Position numbers and translations under genes: made by a program
Part shown: in pieces, positions 54,601-62,592 of the stretch
Layout of the letters: each line of letters begins with the position of its first letter
Position numbering within the stretch: position 1 is the first letter of the stretch
The notes under the pieces: generated by a model
The model's input: only the letters and a program-made list of their open reading frames with translations
What the model was told of the DNA's origin: nothing
Database searches by the model: none
Assembly: GCF_013407765.1 (NCBI RefSeq)
Contig: NZ_JACBZD010000002.1
Location: 630,001-694,000 of the forward strand
DNA from: Allostreptomyces psammosilenae
GTDB taxonomy: Bacteria; Actinomycetota; Actinomycetes; Streptomycetales; Streptomycetaceae
Direction: 5' to 3'
Length of the DNA stretch: 64,000 nt

Positions 54601-54668
54601 GGGGGAGCCGGCGCACCCCGAAGGGGAAGACGGTCTGGTTCGAGCTGGTCCTGCCGGTCGGGCGGTAG
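51633..54668 (+). CDS. Second PAS-PAS-GAF-SpoIIE phosphatase-HATPase regulator
   Basis: Paralogue-like protein of about 1011 residues. A low-complexity N-terminus (about 1-125) precedes PAS (about 135-240; MASFALDTDGRIEHWSDRAAELFG), PAS (about 260-370; GQAPIGFAIIDPQLRLVRVNERFAEITG), GAF (about 395-630), SpoIIE (about 650-885) and HATPase (about 890-1010; LLVSEVVTNALRHGDG, EGGRGLQLVSMLAERWG). Phosphatase motifs are VGGDWFDVIPL, VVGDVVGRGLQA, YTDGLVES and GEDDIALLMA; the usual GHG of the second motif is GRG here. The start is uncertain: a TTG at 51633 after GGGACGGAG, or a GTG at 51648. Located 742 bp after its relative. It is probably a sigma-factor control protein by domain content. Confidence 0.9.
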   Translation: MSEESVRRTPPSGTGRAPGPAAASSAARPRGTAGRAQPHSADRVTRPQSSRPEGAAAQGGGEIRAGSTGAAAGPGNETGSGNHTGPGAGPAQVARLGAATGPDAGQPATTADALLGPTVSTDGDLITRASLWGHSGPGTLYDHVRMASFALDTDGRIEHWSDRAAELFGAKAEEVLGRDPVATFVPAELRQRARERVAEARAGAGWIGTAPYRDASGAEGVAELYLMPAQNAAGDGSAVCVALDVTTLRRVETDLVATNALFGQAPIGFAIIDPQLRLVRVNERFAEITGVPAAAHVGRAVRDLLAPFEVDRVEVALRQVAKSGTPVLDMPVSMPVAPGTGRAAAPAGITRRYAVSLYRLDAASDRPIGVAALINDLPGRQPAEREADSARRNLALLNEAGRHIGSTLDLETTARELLDVAVPQFCDIAAVDLYEALLVGGEVTEAERADGSATLRRMAEASALGPIGHPGVARDDDGPRSVEAGGTLCYPPGSAFGRALRTGRATRLSFDHPSAAVRPSPDLGYAPDQPPAAPAADPLLAGRLPATTPAQATTPAQAASPELLRRVGVGPGVHSTLVVPLVARETVLGLALFSRVRGSEPFDARDRAMGAELASRAAVCIDNARLYRREHERALILQRSLLPPGDAEPSGLDIACRYLPGSASSEVGGDWFDVIPLPGHRTALVVGDVVGRGLQAAVTMGQLRTAVRTLAMLDMEPAEVLGALDEITRGLSGADRTATAGSGDPTGEIGWSEKYFATCVYAVYDPVTRQATIANAGHLPPVLVQEGEPPLMLDIPEGLPLGVGGEPFEEVVVELPHGALLGMYTDGLVESREHSLEDGLDALRRVLADPAPSLEDVCDHVVGRLAGHHGEDDIALLMARVKSIGADGVGDWTLPPELTSVARARELTRDRLREWGLEDLVDTAELLVSEVVTNALRHGDGSIRLRLLLDRTLVCEVWDGALAQPRQRRARDTDEGGRGLQLVSMLAERWGSRRTPKGKTVWFELVLPVGR

Positions 54669-54688
54669 GACCAGCGGGCGGAGGGGGG

Positions 54689-55054
54689 TCAGATCCTGCG
54701 GAGGGCGTCCGCGAGGAGTTCCCGCCGGCTTTCGATCTCGGGGAGGATCTCCTTCTGAGCCAGCGCGACCGCTGTCACGATGATGTTGATCTTGAGATCG
54801 GCCAGCGGCTTGTGAGCGAGTCGGTCGCGGAGGCGGATCGGGTCCCGGAACGCACGTGTGGTCGTCTCCACCACTTCGGTGTACTGCTTCAGCGCTTCAC
54901 CGAAGCACAGCATCCGGTATGCGAGTGCGTGGGCCTCCACGCTGCCCGCCGCGATGGTGTGGGTCGTCAGCTGCTGCGCGGCGAAGAGCGCTTCGCGGGC
55001 GTTGTCCAGATGCTCCTGGAGTCGGATCTGCAGGAGCCTCCGTTCCGGAGTCAT
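54689..55054 (-). CDS. HepT-like HEPN protein (putative RNase toxin)
   Basis: All-helical protein of 121 residues. LLQIRLQEHLDNAREALFAAQQL, HALAYRMLCFGEALKQYTEVVETTTRAF and RLRDRLAHKPLADLKINIIVTAVALAQKEILPEI follow the HepT/DUF86 pattern. The Rx4-6H toxin motif can be read in RLRDRLAH (Arg-x4-5-His). HepT proteins are ribonuclease toxins or substrates of AMP-transferring partners in HEPN-MNT modules. The ATG start overlaps the stop of the upstream partner gene (ATGA at 55051-55054). It lies between a large signalling gene (convergent) and typA, outside the ychF island. Confidence 0.78.
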   Translation of the reverse strand: MTPERRLLQIRLQEHLDNAREALFAAQQLTTHTIAAGSVEAHALAYRMLCFGEALKQYTEVVETTTRAFRDPIRLRDRLAHKPLADLKINIIVTAVALAQKEILPEIESRRELLADALRRI

Positions 55055-55335
55055 GCCGCCCACCTCTCCGGGCGCAGCCACTCCCGCGGCGTCCAGGTCA
55101 GCGGCTCGTCAGCGGTGTACGGCGTGACCTCGACCGCCACGCCGTAGATCTCCTCGATGTCATCCTCGAAGTGGAAGACGTCGAAGTAGCTGCGTCCCTC
55201 GGACACGTCGACCTCGGCGACCAGTTCTCCCGGCTCCCGGCCGAGGCCGAAGTTCCGCAGACCGTGGCGAGCGCCGATCTTGGTGAGTATGGCGGCGTTC
55301 TCCCGCAGGAAATCGTCGCTAGCTGTAGGTGCCAT
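55051..55335 (-). CDS. Degenerate nucleotidyltransferase-like partner of the HepT-like protein
   Basis: Protein of 94 residues. ENAAILTKIGARHGLRNFGLGREPGELVAEVDV then FEDDIEEIYGVAVEVTP follows the secondary structure of MNT antitoxins. Those normally have GS-x9-10-SDxD; here the serine is Leu and the first acidic pair reads AE-V-D. Transferase activity is therefore doubtful. It is encoded directly before the HepT-like gene with a 4-nt overlap, the normal HEPN-MNT order. The start is ATG 55333-55335, 7 nt after TACGCT (55343-55348), with no ribosome site. It could bind the HepT-like protein without modifying it. Assignment to the MNT fold is by pattern and context only. Confidence 0.6.
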   Translation of the reverse strand: MAPTASDDFLRENAAILTKIGARHGLRNFGLGREPGELVAEVDVSEGRSYFDVFHFEDDIEEIYGVAVEVTPYTADEPLTWTPREWLRPERWAA

Positions 55336-55469
55336 GTAGCCAAGCGTAGAGCATCTCCGCGGCCCCGTACCATGGGAAACGCCGTGGCTGAGCCGGCCCG
55401 GCACGTGGCCGCGTCCGCACGCACCGTAGCGGGGCCACCCCACCACACCGGGAGACTTGACCGCTCGCC

Positions 55470-57335
55470 ATGCCCACGCGCAATGACATCCGCAACGTCG
55501 CCATCGTCGCCCACGTCGACCACGGCAAAACCACCCTCGTCGACGCCATGCTCCGCCAGGCGGGCGCCTTCGCCGCGCACCAGCAGGTCGACGAACGGGT
55601 CATGGACTCCGGCGACCTGGAGCGCGAGAAGGGCATCACCATCCTCGCGAAGAACACCGCCGTGCAGTACCACCCCAAGGACGGCGGGGCTCCGGTCACC
55701 ATCAACATCATCGACACCCCCGGCCACGCCGACTTCGGCGGTGAGGTCGAGCGCGGCCTGTCCATGGTGGACGCGGTGGTGCTGCTGGTGGACGCCTCCG
55801 AGGGTCCGCTGCCGCAGACCCGGTTCGTGCTGCGCAAGGCGCTGGCGGCCAAGCTGCCGGTGATCCTGTGCATCAACAAGGTGGACCGCCCGGACGCCCG
55901 GATCGCCGAGGTGGTGGACGAGACCTACGAGCTGTTCATGGACCTCGACGCCACCGAGGACCAGATCGAGTTCCCGATCGTCTACGCCTGCGCCCGGGAC
56001 GGCCGGGCCTCCCTGGAGCGTCCGGCGAACGGCGCGGTGCCGGACAGCCCGGACCTGGAGCCGTTCTTCCGCACCCTGCTGGAGACCGTGCCCGCGCCCA
56101 CCTACGAGGAGGGCGCCCCGCTGCAGGCGCACGTCACCAACCTGGACGCCTCCAACTTCCTCGGCCGGATCGCGCTGTGCCGGGTGCACCAGGGCACCAT
56201 CCGCAAGGGCCAGCAGGTGGCCTGGTGCCGGCACGACGGCACGATCGAGCGGGTGAAGATCACCGAGCTGCTGATGACCGAGGCGCTGGACCGCAAGCCG
56301 GCCGAGCAGGCCGGTCCGGGCGACATCATCGCCATCGCCGGCATCCCGGACATCATGATCGGCGACACCCTGGCGGACCCGGACGACCCGCGTCCGCTCC
56401 CGCTGATCACGGTGGACGAGCCGGCGATCTCCATGACGATCGGCACCAACACCTCCCCGCTGGTCGGCCGGGGCAAGCGCGGCACCAAGGTGACCGCCCG
56501 CCTGGTCAAGGACCGGTTGGACAAGGAGCTGGTCGGCAACGTCTCGATGCGGGTGCTGCCCACCGACCGGCCGGACGCCTGGGAGGTGCAGGGCCGCGGT
56601 GAGCTGGCGCTGGCCATCCTGGTCGAGCAGATGCGCCGGGAGGACTACGAGCTGACCGTCGGCAAGCCGCAGGTGGTCACCAGGGAGATCGACGGCAAGG
56701 TGCACGAGCCGGTCGAGCGGCTGACCGTGGACGCCCCCGAGGAGTACCTCGGCGCGATCACCCAGCTGCTGGCGGTGCGCAAGGGCCGCATGGAGACCAT
56801 GACCAACCACGGCACCGGCTGGATCCGGATGGAGTTCCTGGTGCCCTCGCGCGGCCTGATCGGCTTCAGGACCGAGTTCCTGACCGAGACCCGCGGCACC
56901 GGCATCGCCCACCACGTCTTCGAGGGCTACGAGCCGTGGTTCGGCGAGCTGCGCACCCGTCCGAGCGGTTCGCTGGTGGCCGACCGCGCCGGCGCCGTCA
57001 CCGGCTTCGCCATGATCAACCTCCAGGAGCGCGGCACGCTCTTCGTGGAGCCGGCGACCGAGGTGTACGAGGGCATGATCGTCGGCGAGAACTCCCGCGC
57101 CGACGACATGGACGTCAACATCACCAAGGAGAAGAAGCTCACCAACATGCGGTCCTCGACCGCGGACGAGACGGAGAAGATCATCCCGCCGCGCAAGCTC
57201 TCGCTGGAGCAGGCGCTGGAGTTCTGTCGCGAGGACGAGTGCGTGGAGGTCACCCCGGACACCGTCCGCATCCGCAAGGTGGTGCTGAACGCCGCCGAGC
57301 GCGCCCGCAAGCGGTCGCGCGCCACCAAGGGCTGA
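55470..57335 (+). CDS. typA: Translational GTPase TypA/BipA
   Basis: Ribosome-associated GTPase of 621 residues. G1 is [10 protein letters not shown], switch/G2 EREKGITI, G3 [10 protein letters not shown] and G4 NKVD. Domain II follows ([21 protein letters not shown]), then the EF-G-like domains and the TypA-specific C-terminus ([57 protein letters not shown]). TypA helps 50S subunit assembly and stress adaptation. ATG 55470 is the only reasonable start. It is followed by two hairpins and a 540-bp gap before the peptide transporter operon. Confidence 0.96.
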   Translation: MPTRNDIRNVAIVAHVDHGKTTLVDAMLRQAGAFAAHQQVDERVMDSGDLEREKGITILAKNTAVQYHPKDGGAPVTINIIDTPGHADFGGEVERGLSMVDAVVLLVDASEGPLPQTRFVLRKALAAKLPVILCINKVDRPDARIAEVVDETYELFMDLDATEDQIEFPIVYACARDGRASLERPANGAVPDSPDLEPFFRTLLETVPAPTYEEGAPLQAHVTNLDASNFLGRIALCRVHQGTIRKGQQVAWCRHDGTIERVKITELLMTEALDRKPAEQAGPGDIIAIAGIPDIMIGDTLADPDDPRPLPLITVDEPAISMTIGTNTSPLVGRGKRGTKVTARLVKDRLDKELVGNVSMRVLPTDRPDAWEVQGRGELALAILVEQMRREDYELTVGKPQVVTREIDGKVHEPVERLTVDAPEEYLGAITQLLAVRKGRMETMTNHGTGWIRMEFLVPSRGLIGFRTEFLTETRGTGIAHHVFEGYEPWFGELRTRPSGSLVADRAGAVTGFAMINLQERGTLFVEPATEVYEGMIVGENSRADDMDVNITKEKKLTNMRSSTADETEKIIPPRKLSLEQALEFCREDECVEVTPDTVRIRKVVLNAAERARKRSRATKG

Positions 57336-57352
57336 ACAAGGACCGAACCAAG

Positions 57353-57379
57353 GGCGGAACCGGCGGGAGTGGTTCCGCC
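57353..57379 (+). terminator. First terminator after typA
   Basis: Perfect 9-bp arms (57353-57361 and 57371-57379) with a 9-nt loop, 17 bp past the typA stop. Confidence 0.65.
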
Positions 57380-57419
57380 GGTGGTCCACACATCGGCTGA
57401 CTGATCATCAGTCGGCAGC

Positions 57420-57451
57420 GGGGCCGTCGCGTCGGGTGACGCGGCGGCCCC
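57420..57451 (+). terminator. Second terminator after typA
   Basis: 14-bp arms (57420-57433 and 57438-57451) with one G-T pair and a GGGT loop, followed by GTGGTGTTT. Together with the hairpin at 57353 it insulates the transporter operon. Confidence 0.8.
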
Positions 57452-57549
57452 GTGGTGTTTCGGGGGTATGAACTCCGATCTTTTTCCGAACCGATCGTCG
57501 TACACGCCAGCCCAACGCGCGTAGACTGCCCCATCAAGCGGGAGGTACC

Positions 57550-57679
57550 GTCCGGTAGGACGCTGTTCGGTGAGTGTCCGCTGAGCGGGGCTAAGTGTCC
57601 GCTAGGCGAACACATCGTCCGGTTTGGCGGCGTCTACCCCGGTTGTCAAATGTCCGAAATTTGGACTTTTGGCTATAAC
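57550..57679 (+). promoter_or_regulatory. Candidate control region of the peptide transporter operon
   Basis: Contains GTCC-N4-GGAC (57550-57561), two direct repeats AGTGTCCGCT exactly 21 bp apart (57573-57582 and 57594-57603), and the near-palindrome GTCCGAAATTTGGAC (57652-57666). TATAAC (57674-57679) lies 17 bp after TGTCCG (57651-57656) and is a possible -10 box. The segment from 57640 to 57700 is unusually AT-rich. This would give a leader of about 200 nt before the ATG at 57880. Confidence 0.4.
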
Positions 57680-57879
57680 GTGTGATCGAAACGAGACGTT
57701 TTGGATACTGCGTTGCGGCTGGGGCGGCGGATAGTGGTGCCAACTGTGCTCGGGTCAATGGGTCAGGCGCGCCAGCGTCCCGGCTCACGAGCGGAGGGCT
57801 CCCGACACGGACCGCAAGGGGGCGGGACGTGCCGGAAGAACTCATCGTTCAGTCAGTGATGCCCCAAGGAGGCAACCCC

Positions 57880-59499
57880 ATGCGTGGAGCCAAGCGCGCC
57901 AAGTGGGTCGTGGGAGCGGTGGCCGTCGCGCTGGCCGCCACGGCCTGCGGCGGTGGTAGCGGTGACGGTGGCGGCGGCGAGGAGCCGGTCAGCATCGGCA
58001 TCTCCGAGCCGAAGCACCTGATCCCGTCCACCACCACGGAGACCGAGGGCTCCCAGGTCCTCTCGGCGCTCTTCACGCCGCTGGTGGAGTTCGACGAGAA
58101 CAACGAGCCGTTCGAGGTGGCGGCCGAGTCGATCGAGCCGAACGAGGACAACACCGTCTGGACGGTGAAGCTCAAGCCGGGCATGAAGTTCCACGACGGG
58201 ACGGACGTCACGTCCGACTCGTACATCAACGCGTGGAACTACGGCGCCTACGGCCCCAACGCCCACGACGGCAACTACTTCTTCAACTTCATCCAGGGCT
58301 ACGACGCCCTGAACCCGGCCGACCCGGACGGTGAGGGCGAGCAGACCGCCCCCGAGCCCACCACCGACAAGCTGTCCGGCCTGGTGAGGGTGGACGACAC
58401 CACCTTCGAGATCCACCTGAACGCGCCGTTCTCCGGCTTCAAGTCGGTCCTCGGGTACACCGCCTTCTACCCGCTGCCGGACGCCGCCTTCGAGGACATC
58501 GAGGCCTACGAGCAGGCCCCGATCGGCAACGGCCCCTTCAAGATGGTCGGCGAGTGGCAGCACGACCAGCTGATCCAGGTCGAGGCGTTCGAGGACTACA
58601 CCTACACCGACAAGCCGCTGGTCGACAAGATCGACTTCAAGATCTACCAGTCCGAGGACACCCAGTACAACGACCTCATCGCGGGCGAGCTGGACGTCGT
58701 CAAGAAGATCCCGACGACCCAGCTGGCCGCCGCCGAGAGCGAGCTCGGCGACCGCCTGCAGATGTTCGAGGCGTCCGCGTACCAGATGCTGGCCTTCCCC
58801 ACCTACCAGGAGGAGTACAGCAACGTCGAGGTCCGCCGGGCGATCTCCATGGCGATCGACCGCGACGCGATCTCCGAGACGATCTTCCAGGGCTCCGAGG
58901 TTCCCGCCCGCTCCTTCGTCTCCCCGGTCGTCGCCGGCTACCGCGAGAACACCTGCGGCGAGTGGTGCGAGTTCGACCCCGAGCGCGCCCGCGAGATGTA
59001 CGAGGCGGCCGGCGGCCCGGACACCATCAACATCGGCTACAACGCCGACGGTGGCCACAAGGAGTGGGTGGACGCCACCTGCAACCAGCTGAACACCAAC
59101 CTCGGCGTGCAGTGCAACGGCACCCCGGTGGCCAAGTTCGCCGAGCTGCTGACCCAGGTCGAGGAGAAGTCCTTCTCCGGCATGTTCCGCATGGGCTGGG
59201 TCATGGACTACCCGTCCATGGAGAACTACCTCGGCCCGCTGTACTCGACCAACGGCTCCTCGAACTACTACGGCTACAGCAACCCCGAGTTCGACCAGCT
59301 GGTCGAGGAGGGCCGCCAGGCGCCGACCGAGGAAGAGGCCATCGCCAAGTGGCAGCAGGCCGAGGACATCCTGGCGCAGGACCTGCCGGCGATCCCGCTG
59401 CGCACCGTCACCAACCCGACGGGCTTCTCGGAGAACGTCACCGGTGTGCACCTGGACCTGTTCGACCGGGTCGACGTGCTGACGATCGACCGGGCCTGA
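57880..59499 (+). CDS. Oligopeptide-binding lipoprotein of an ABC transporter
   Basis: Extracytoplasmic substrate-binding protein of 539 residues (SBP_bac_5 family). The signal peptide ends at a lipobox ATACGGG (lipidated Cys near residue 24). Then VSIGISEPKHLIPSTTTETEGSQVLSALFTPLVEFDENNEP, KPGMKFHDGTDVTS and the SMAIDRDAISETIFQGSEVPARSFVSPV segment are typical of DppA/OppA. ATG 57880 has AAGGAGG 8 nt upstream. It heads a five-gene operon (binding protein, two permeases, two ATPases). In Streptomyces the BldK transporter of this class imports a peptide signal needed for aerial growth and lies beside typA, as I recall. Whether this is BldK or its neighbour cannot be told here. Confidence 0.93.
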   Translation: MRGAKRAKWVVGAVAVALAATACGGGSGDGGGGEEPVSIGISEPKHLIPSTTTETEGSQVLSALFTPLVEFDENNEPFEVAAESIEPNEDNTVWTVKLKPGMKFHDGTDVTSDSYINAWNYGAYGPNAHDGNYFFNFIQGYDALNPADPDGEGEQTAPEPTTDKLSGLVRVDDTTFEIHLNAPFSGFKSVLGYTAFYPLPDAAFEDIEAYEQAPIGNGPFKMVGEWQHDQLIQVEAFEDYTYTDKPLVDKIDFKIYQSEDTQYNDLIAGELDVVKKIPTTQLAAAESELGDRLQMFEASAYQMLAFPTYQEEYSNVEVRRAISMAIDRDAISETIFQGSEVPARSFVSPVVAGYRENTCGEWCEFDPERAREMYEAAGGPDTINIGYNADGGHKEWVDATCNQLNTNLGVQCNGTPVAKFAELLTQVEEKSFSGMFRMGWVMDYPSMENYLGPLYSTNGSSNYYGYSNPEFDQLVEEGRQAPTEEEAIAKWQQAEDILAQDLPAIPLRTVTNPTGFSENVTGVHLDLFDRVDVLTIDRA

Positions 59500-59578
59500 C
59501 GCGGCACTGACACATCAGCTGGCGTAACGGCGGGGGCAGCCACCACACTGCCCCCGCCGTTTCCCACGAGGAGGACCC

Positions 59579-60505
59579 ATGGGGCGGTACGTCGTCAGGC
59601 GTATCCTGCAGATGATCCCGGTGTTCATCGGGGCGACATTCATCGTGTACTGGCTGGTCACCGCCATCGGCGGCGACCCCGTGCAGAACCTGTACGGCGA
59701 GCGGCCCGTGCCGGACACCGTCCGGGCCGAGCTCACCGAGCAGTACCACCTCAACGACCCGTTCCTGCTGCAGTACTGGTACTACATCAGCGACCTGGTC
59801 AGAGGCGACTTCGGTGAGAGCATCAACGGCGGCCGCCCCATCGCCGACATGATCCTGGAGGCGTGGCCGCACACCCTGCGCCTGGTCGCCGTCGCCGTGA
59901 TCTTCGAGGTCCTCGTCGGGGTCTCCGCCGGCGTGCTCGCCGGCATCCGCCGCGGCGGCTTCTGGGACAACCTGGTCCTCGTCTCCACGCTGACCGTCGT
60001 CTCCATCCCGGTCTTCGTCATCGGCAGCGTCGCCCAGGTCTACCTGGCCCGCGAGTGGGGCTGGTTCCCCACCTCCAGCACCACCGACGGCTTCCGCAGC
60101 TACCTGCTGCCCGGCATGGTGCTGGGCGCGCTCTCCCTCGCGTACGTGGCCCGGCTCACCCGCGCCTCCATCGCGGAGAACCTGCGCTCGGACTTCATCC
60201 GCACCGCCCGGGCCAAGGGACTGCCGCCCTCCCGGGTCATCGGGGTGCACGTGCTGCGCAACTCGCTCATCCCGGTCGTCACCTTCCTCGGCACCGACGT
60301 CGGCTCCTTCATGGGCGGGGCGATCGTCACCGAGGGCATCTTCAACATCCCCGGTGTCGGCTTCAACATCAAAAGGGCCCTGGAGGTCGAGGACGGACCC
60401 ACCATGGTCGGCTTCGTCAGCCTGATCGTGGTGATCTACCTCGTCACCAGCCTGCTCGTCGACCTGATGTACGCCCTGCTCGACCCGAGGATCCGCTATG
60501 AGTGA
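59579..60505 (+). CDS. Oligopeptide ABC transporter permease (DppB/OppB type)
   Basis: Inner membrane permease of 308 residues with six transmembrane helices. The start MGRYVVRRILQMIPVFIGATFIVYWLV is the family N-terminus. VPDTVRAELTEQYHLNDPFLLQYWYYISDLVRGDFGES and the EAA loop DFIRTARAKGLPPSRVIGVHVLRNSLIPVV (contact with the ATPase) are classical. The start is ATG 59579 with GAGGAGG 5 nt upstream, 79 bp after the binding-protein gene. Its end overlaps the next permease gene by 8 nt. Confidence 0.95.
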   Translation: MGRYVVRRILQMIPVFIGATFIVYWLVTAIGGDPVQNLYGERPVPDTVRAELTEQYHLNDPFLLQYWYYISDLVRGDFGESINGGRPIADMILEAWPHTLRLVAVAVIFEVLVGVSAGVLAGIRRGGFWDNLVLVSTLTVVSIPVFVIGSVAQVYLAREWGWFPTSSTTDGFRSYLLPGMVLGALSLAYVARLTRASIAENLRSDFIRTARAKGLPPSRVIGVHVLRNSLIPVVTFLGTDVGSFMGGAIVTEGIFNIPGVGFNIKRALEVEDGPTMVGFVSLIVVIYLVTSLLVDLMYALLDPRIRYE

Positions 60506-61487
60506 CCTGACCCCCACCGGCCGCGCCACCCGCGCCCCGCACAACGTCGAGGACACCGCCCCCGGCTCGGAGTCGATCGAGGCGGAGGCCGCCACCGCGA
60601 CGCCGCCGCCCAGCGGCACCCCCACCCCCGGCCGCGACCAGGCCCGCAGCCAGCTCCAGATCGCCCTCGGCGACCTGATCCGCAGCCCGCTGTTCCTGGT
60701 CTCGCTGGTCTGCATGGCCTTCCTCGCCGTGGTCGCGGTCTTCCCCGGCCTGTTCACCAACGCCAACCCGGCCGCCTGCGACCTGGGCAACTCCATGGCC
60801 GGACCGAGCGACGGCCACCCCTTCGGCTACGACTTCCAGGGCTGCGACCTGTACGCGCGCACCGTCTACGGCGCCCGCAACTCCATCGCGGTCGGCCTGC
60901 TGGCCACCCTGCTCTCCGCCATCGTCGGCGGCCTGCTCGGCATCCTCGGCGGCTACTTCGGCGGCTGGCTGGACACCCTGCTCTCCTGGGTCACCAACAT
61001 CTTCTTCGGGCTGCCGCTGCTGCTCGGCGCCATCGTGATACTGAACTCCCTCGGCCGCCCCGAGGGAGTGTGGGGCGTCACCCTCGCCCTCGGCGCCTTC
61101 GGCTGGATGGCCGTGGCCCGCATGATGCGGGCCTCCGTGATGGTGGTGAAGAACCAGGACTACGTGGTGGCCGCGAAGTCCCTCGGCGCCGGCACCGGCC
61201 GGATGATGCTCCGGCACGTCCTGCCGAACTCGCTCACCTCGCTGATCGTCTACTCCACGATCCTGCTGGGCGTGACCATCGCGGCCGAGGCCACCCTGAG
61301 CTTCCTCGGCGCCGGCATCCAGCCGCCCGCCATCTCCTGGGGCGTGATGATCTCCGAGGCCCAGGCCCGCATCAGCACCGACGCCCGTCCGCTGCTGATC
61401 CCCGCCGCCGCGCTGAGCTTCACCGTGCTGACCTTCATCATGCTCGGCGAGGCGGTCCGCGACGCCCTCGACCCCAAGCTCCGCTAA
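60498..61487 (+). CDS. Oligopeptide ABC transporter permease (DppC/OppC type)
   Basis: Inner membrane permease of 329 residues. A Pro/Ala-rich cytoplasmic N-terminus (about 1-55) precedes the DppC core: SPLFLVSLVCMAFLAVVAVFPGLF, GHPFGYDFQGCDLYARTVYGARNS, and the EAA loop VVAAKSLGAGTGRMMLRHVLPNSLTSLI. A final FLGEAVRDALDPKLR-type end is standard. It overlaps the DppB-type gene by 8 nt, which implies translational coupling. Confidence 0.95.
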   Translation: MSDLTPTGRATRAPHNVEDTAPGSESIEAEAATATPPPSGTPTPGRDQARSQLQIALGDLIRSPLFLVSLVCMAFLAVVAVFPGLFTNANPAACDLGNSMAGPSDGHPFGYDFQGCDLYARTVYGARNSIAVGLLATLLSAIVGGLLGILGGYFGGWLDTLLSWVTNIFFGLPLLLGAIVILNSLGRPEGVWGVTLALGAFGWMAVARMMRASVMVVKNQDYVVAAKSLGAGTGRMMLRHVLPNSLTSLIVYSTILLGVTIAAEATLSFLGAGIQPPAISWGVMISEAQARISTDARPLLIPAAALSFTVLTFIMLGEAVRDALDPKLR

Positions 61488-61503
61488 AGAGGCGATCAGT
61501 AAC

Positions 61504-62592
61504 ATGGCAACCCCGAAGACCACCGCCCCCGGCGGAGCGACCTCCCCGCAGGTCGGCGGACTGCGCCAGGCCGACGGCTGGACCGGCCCGCTGCTGGAGG
61601 TCCGCGACCTCCACGTGGAGTTCCACACCCGCGAGGGCGTCGCCAAGGCCGTCAACGGCGTCAACTACAGCGTGGGCGCCGGCGAGACGCTCGCCGTGCT
61701 CGGCGAGTCCGGCTCCGGCAAGTCCGTCACCGCCCAGGCCATCATGGGCATCCTCGACATGCCCCCCGGCCGGATCCCGCGCGGCGAGATCCTCTACCGC
61801 GGCCAGGACCTGCTCAAGATGAGCGAGGACCAGCGCCGCAAGGTGCGCGGCAGCCGCATCGCCATGATCTTCCAGGACGCGCTGTCCTCCCTCAACCCGG
61901 TGCTGAGCGTCGGCTACCAGCTCGGCGAGATGTTCCGGGTGCACCGCGGCATGTCCAAGAAGGACGCCCGCGCCAAGGCCGTCGAGCTGATGGACCGGGT
62001 GCGCATCCCGGCCGCCAAGCAGCGGGTTGGCGACTACCCGCACCAGTTCTCCGGCGGCATGCGGCAGCGCATCATGATCGCCATGGCGATGGCCCTGGAG
62101 CCCGAGCTGATCATCGCCGACGAGCCCACCACCGCCCTGGACGTCACCGTCCAGGCCCAGGTGATGGACCTGCTCGCCGAGCTCCAGCGCGAGCACAACA
62201 TGGGCCTGATCCTGATCACCCACGACCTCGGCGTGGTGGCCGACGTCGCCGACAAGATCGCCGTGATGTACGCCGGCCGCATCGTGGAGACCGCCCCGGT
62301 CCACGAGCTGTACGCCCGCCCGGCCCACCCCTACACCAGGGGCCTGCTGGACTCCATCCCCCGGCTGGACCGCAAGGGCCAGGAGCTCTACGCCATCTCG
62401 GGCCTGCCCCCCAACCTGCTGCGGATCCCCTCCGGCTGCGCCTTCAACCCGCGCTGCACGCAGGCCAGGGACGTCTGCCGCACCGACGTGCCCCGGCTGG
62501 AGCCGGTGAGCGGCCCGGACGGGCAGGAGATGCCCGGCCGCCACAGCGCCTGCCACTTCTGGAAGGAGACCCTCGATGGCGCCCACGCCTGA
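61504..62592 (+). CDS. Oligopeptide ABC transporter ATPase (DppD/OppD type)
   Basis: ATPase of 362 residues. Walker [13 protein letters not shown]-loop [12 protein letters not shown], signature FSGGMRQR, Walker [14 protein letters not shown] and switch His in ITHDLGVVA. The C-terminal oligo_HPY extension contains CAFNPRC, CRTDVP and HSAC cysteines, expected to bind an iron-sulfur cluster in this class. The start is ATG 61504 with GAGGCGATC upstream. It overlaps the next ATPase gene by 17 nt. Confidence 0.95.
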   Translation: MATPKTTAPGGATSPQVGGLRQADGWTGPLLEVRDLHVEFHTREGVAKAVNGVNYSVGAGETLAVLGESGSGKSVTAQAIMGILDMPPGRIPRGEILYRGQDLLKMSEDQRRKVRGSRIAMIFQDALSSLNPVLSVGYQLGEMFRVHRGMSKKDARAKAVELMDRVRIPAAKQRVGDYPHQFSGGMRQRIMIAMAMALEPELIIADEPTTALDVTVQAQVMDLLAELQREHNMGLILITHDLGVVADVADKIAVMYAGRIVETAPVHELYARPAHPYTRGLLDSIPRLDRKGQELYAISGLPPNLLRIPSGCAFNPRCTQARDVCRTDVPRLEPVSGPDGQEMPGRHSACHFWKETLDGAHA

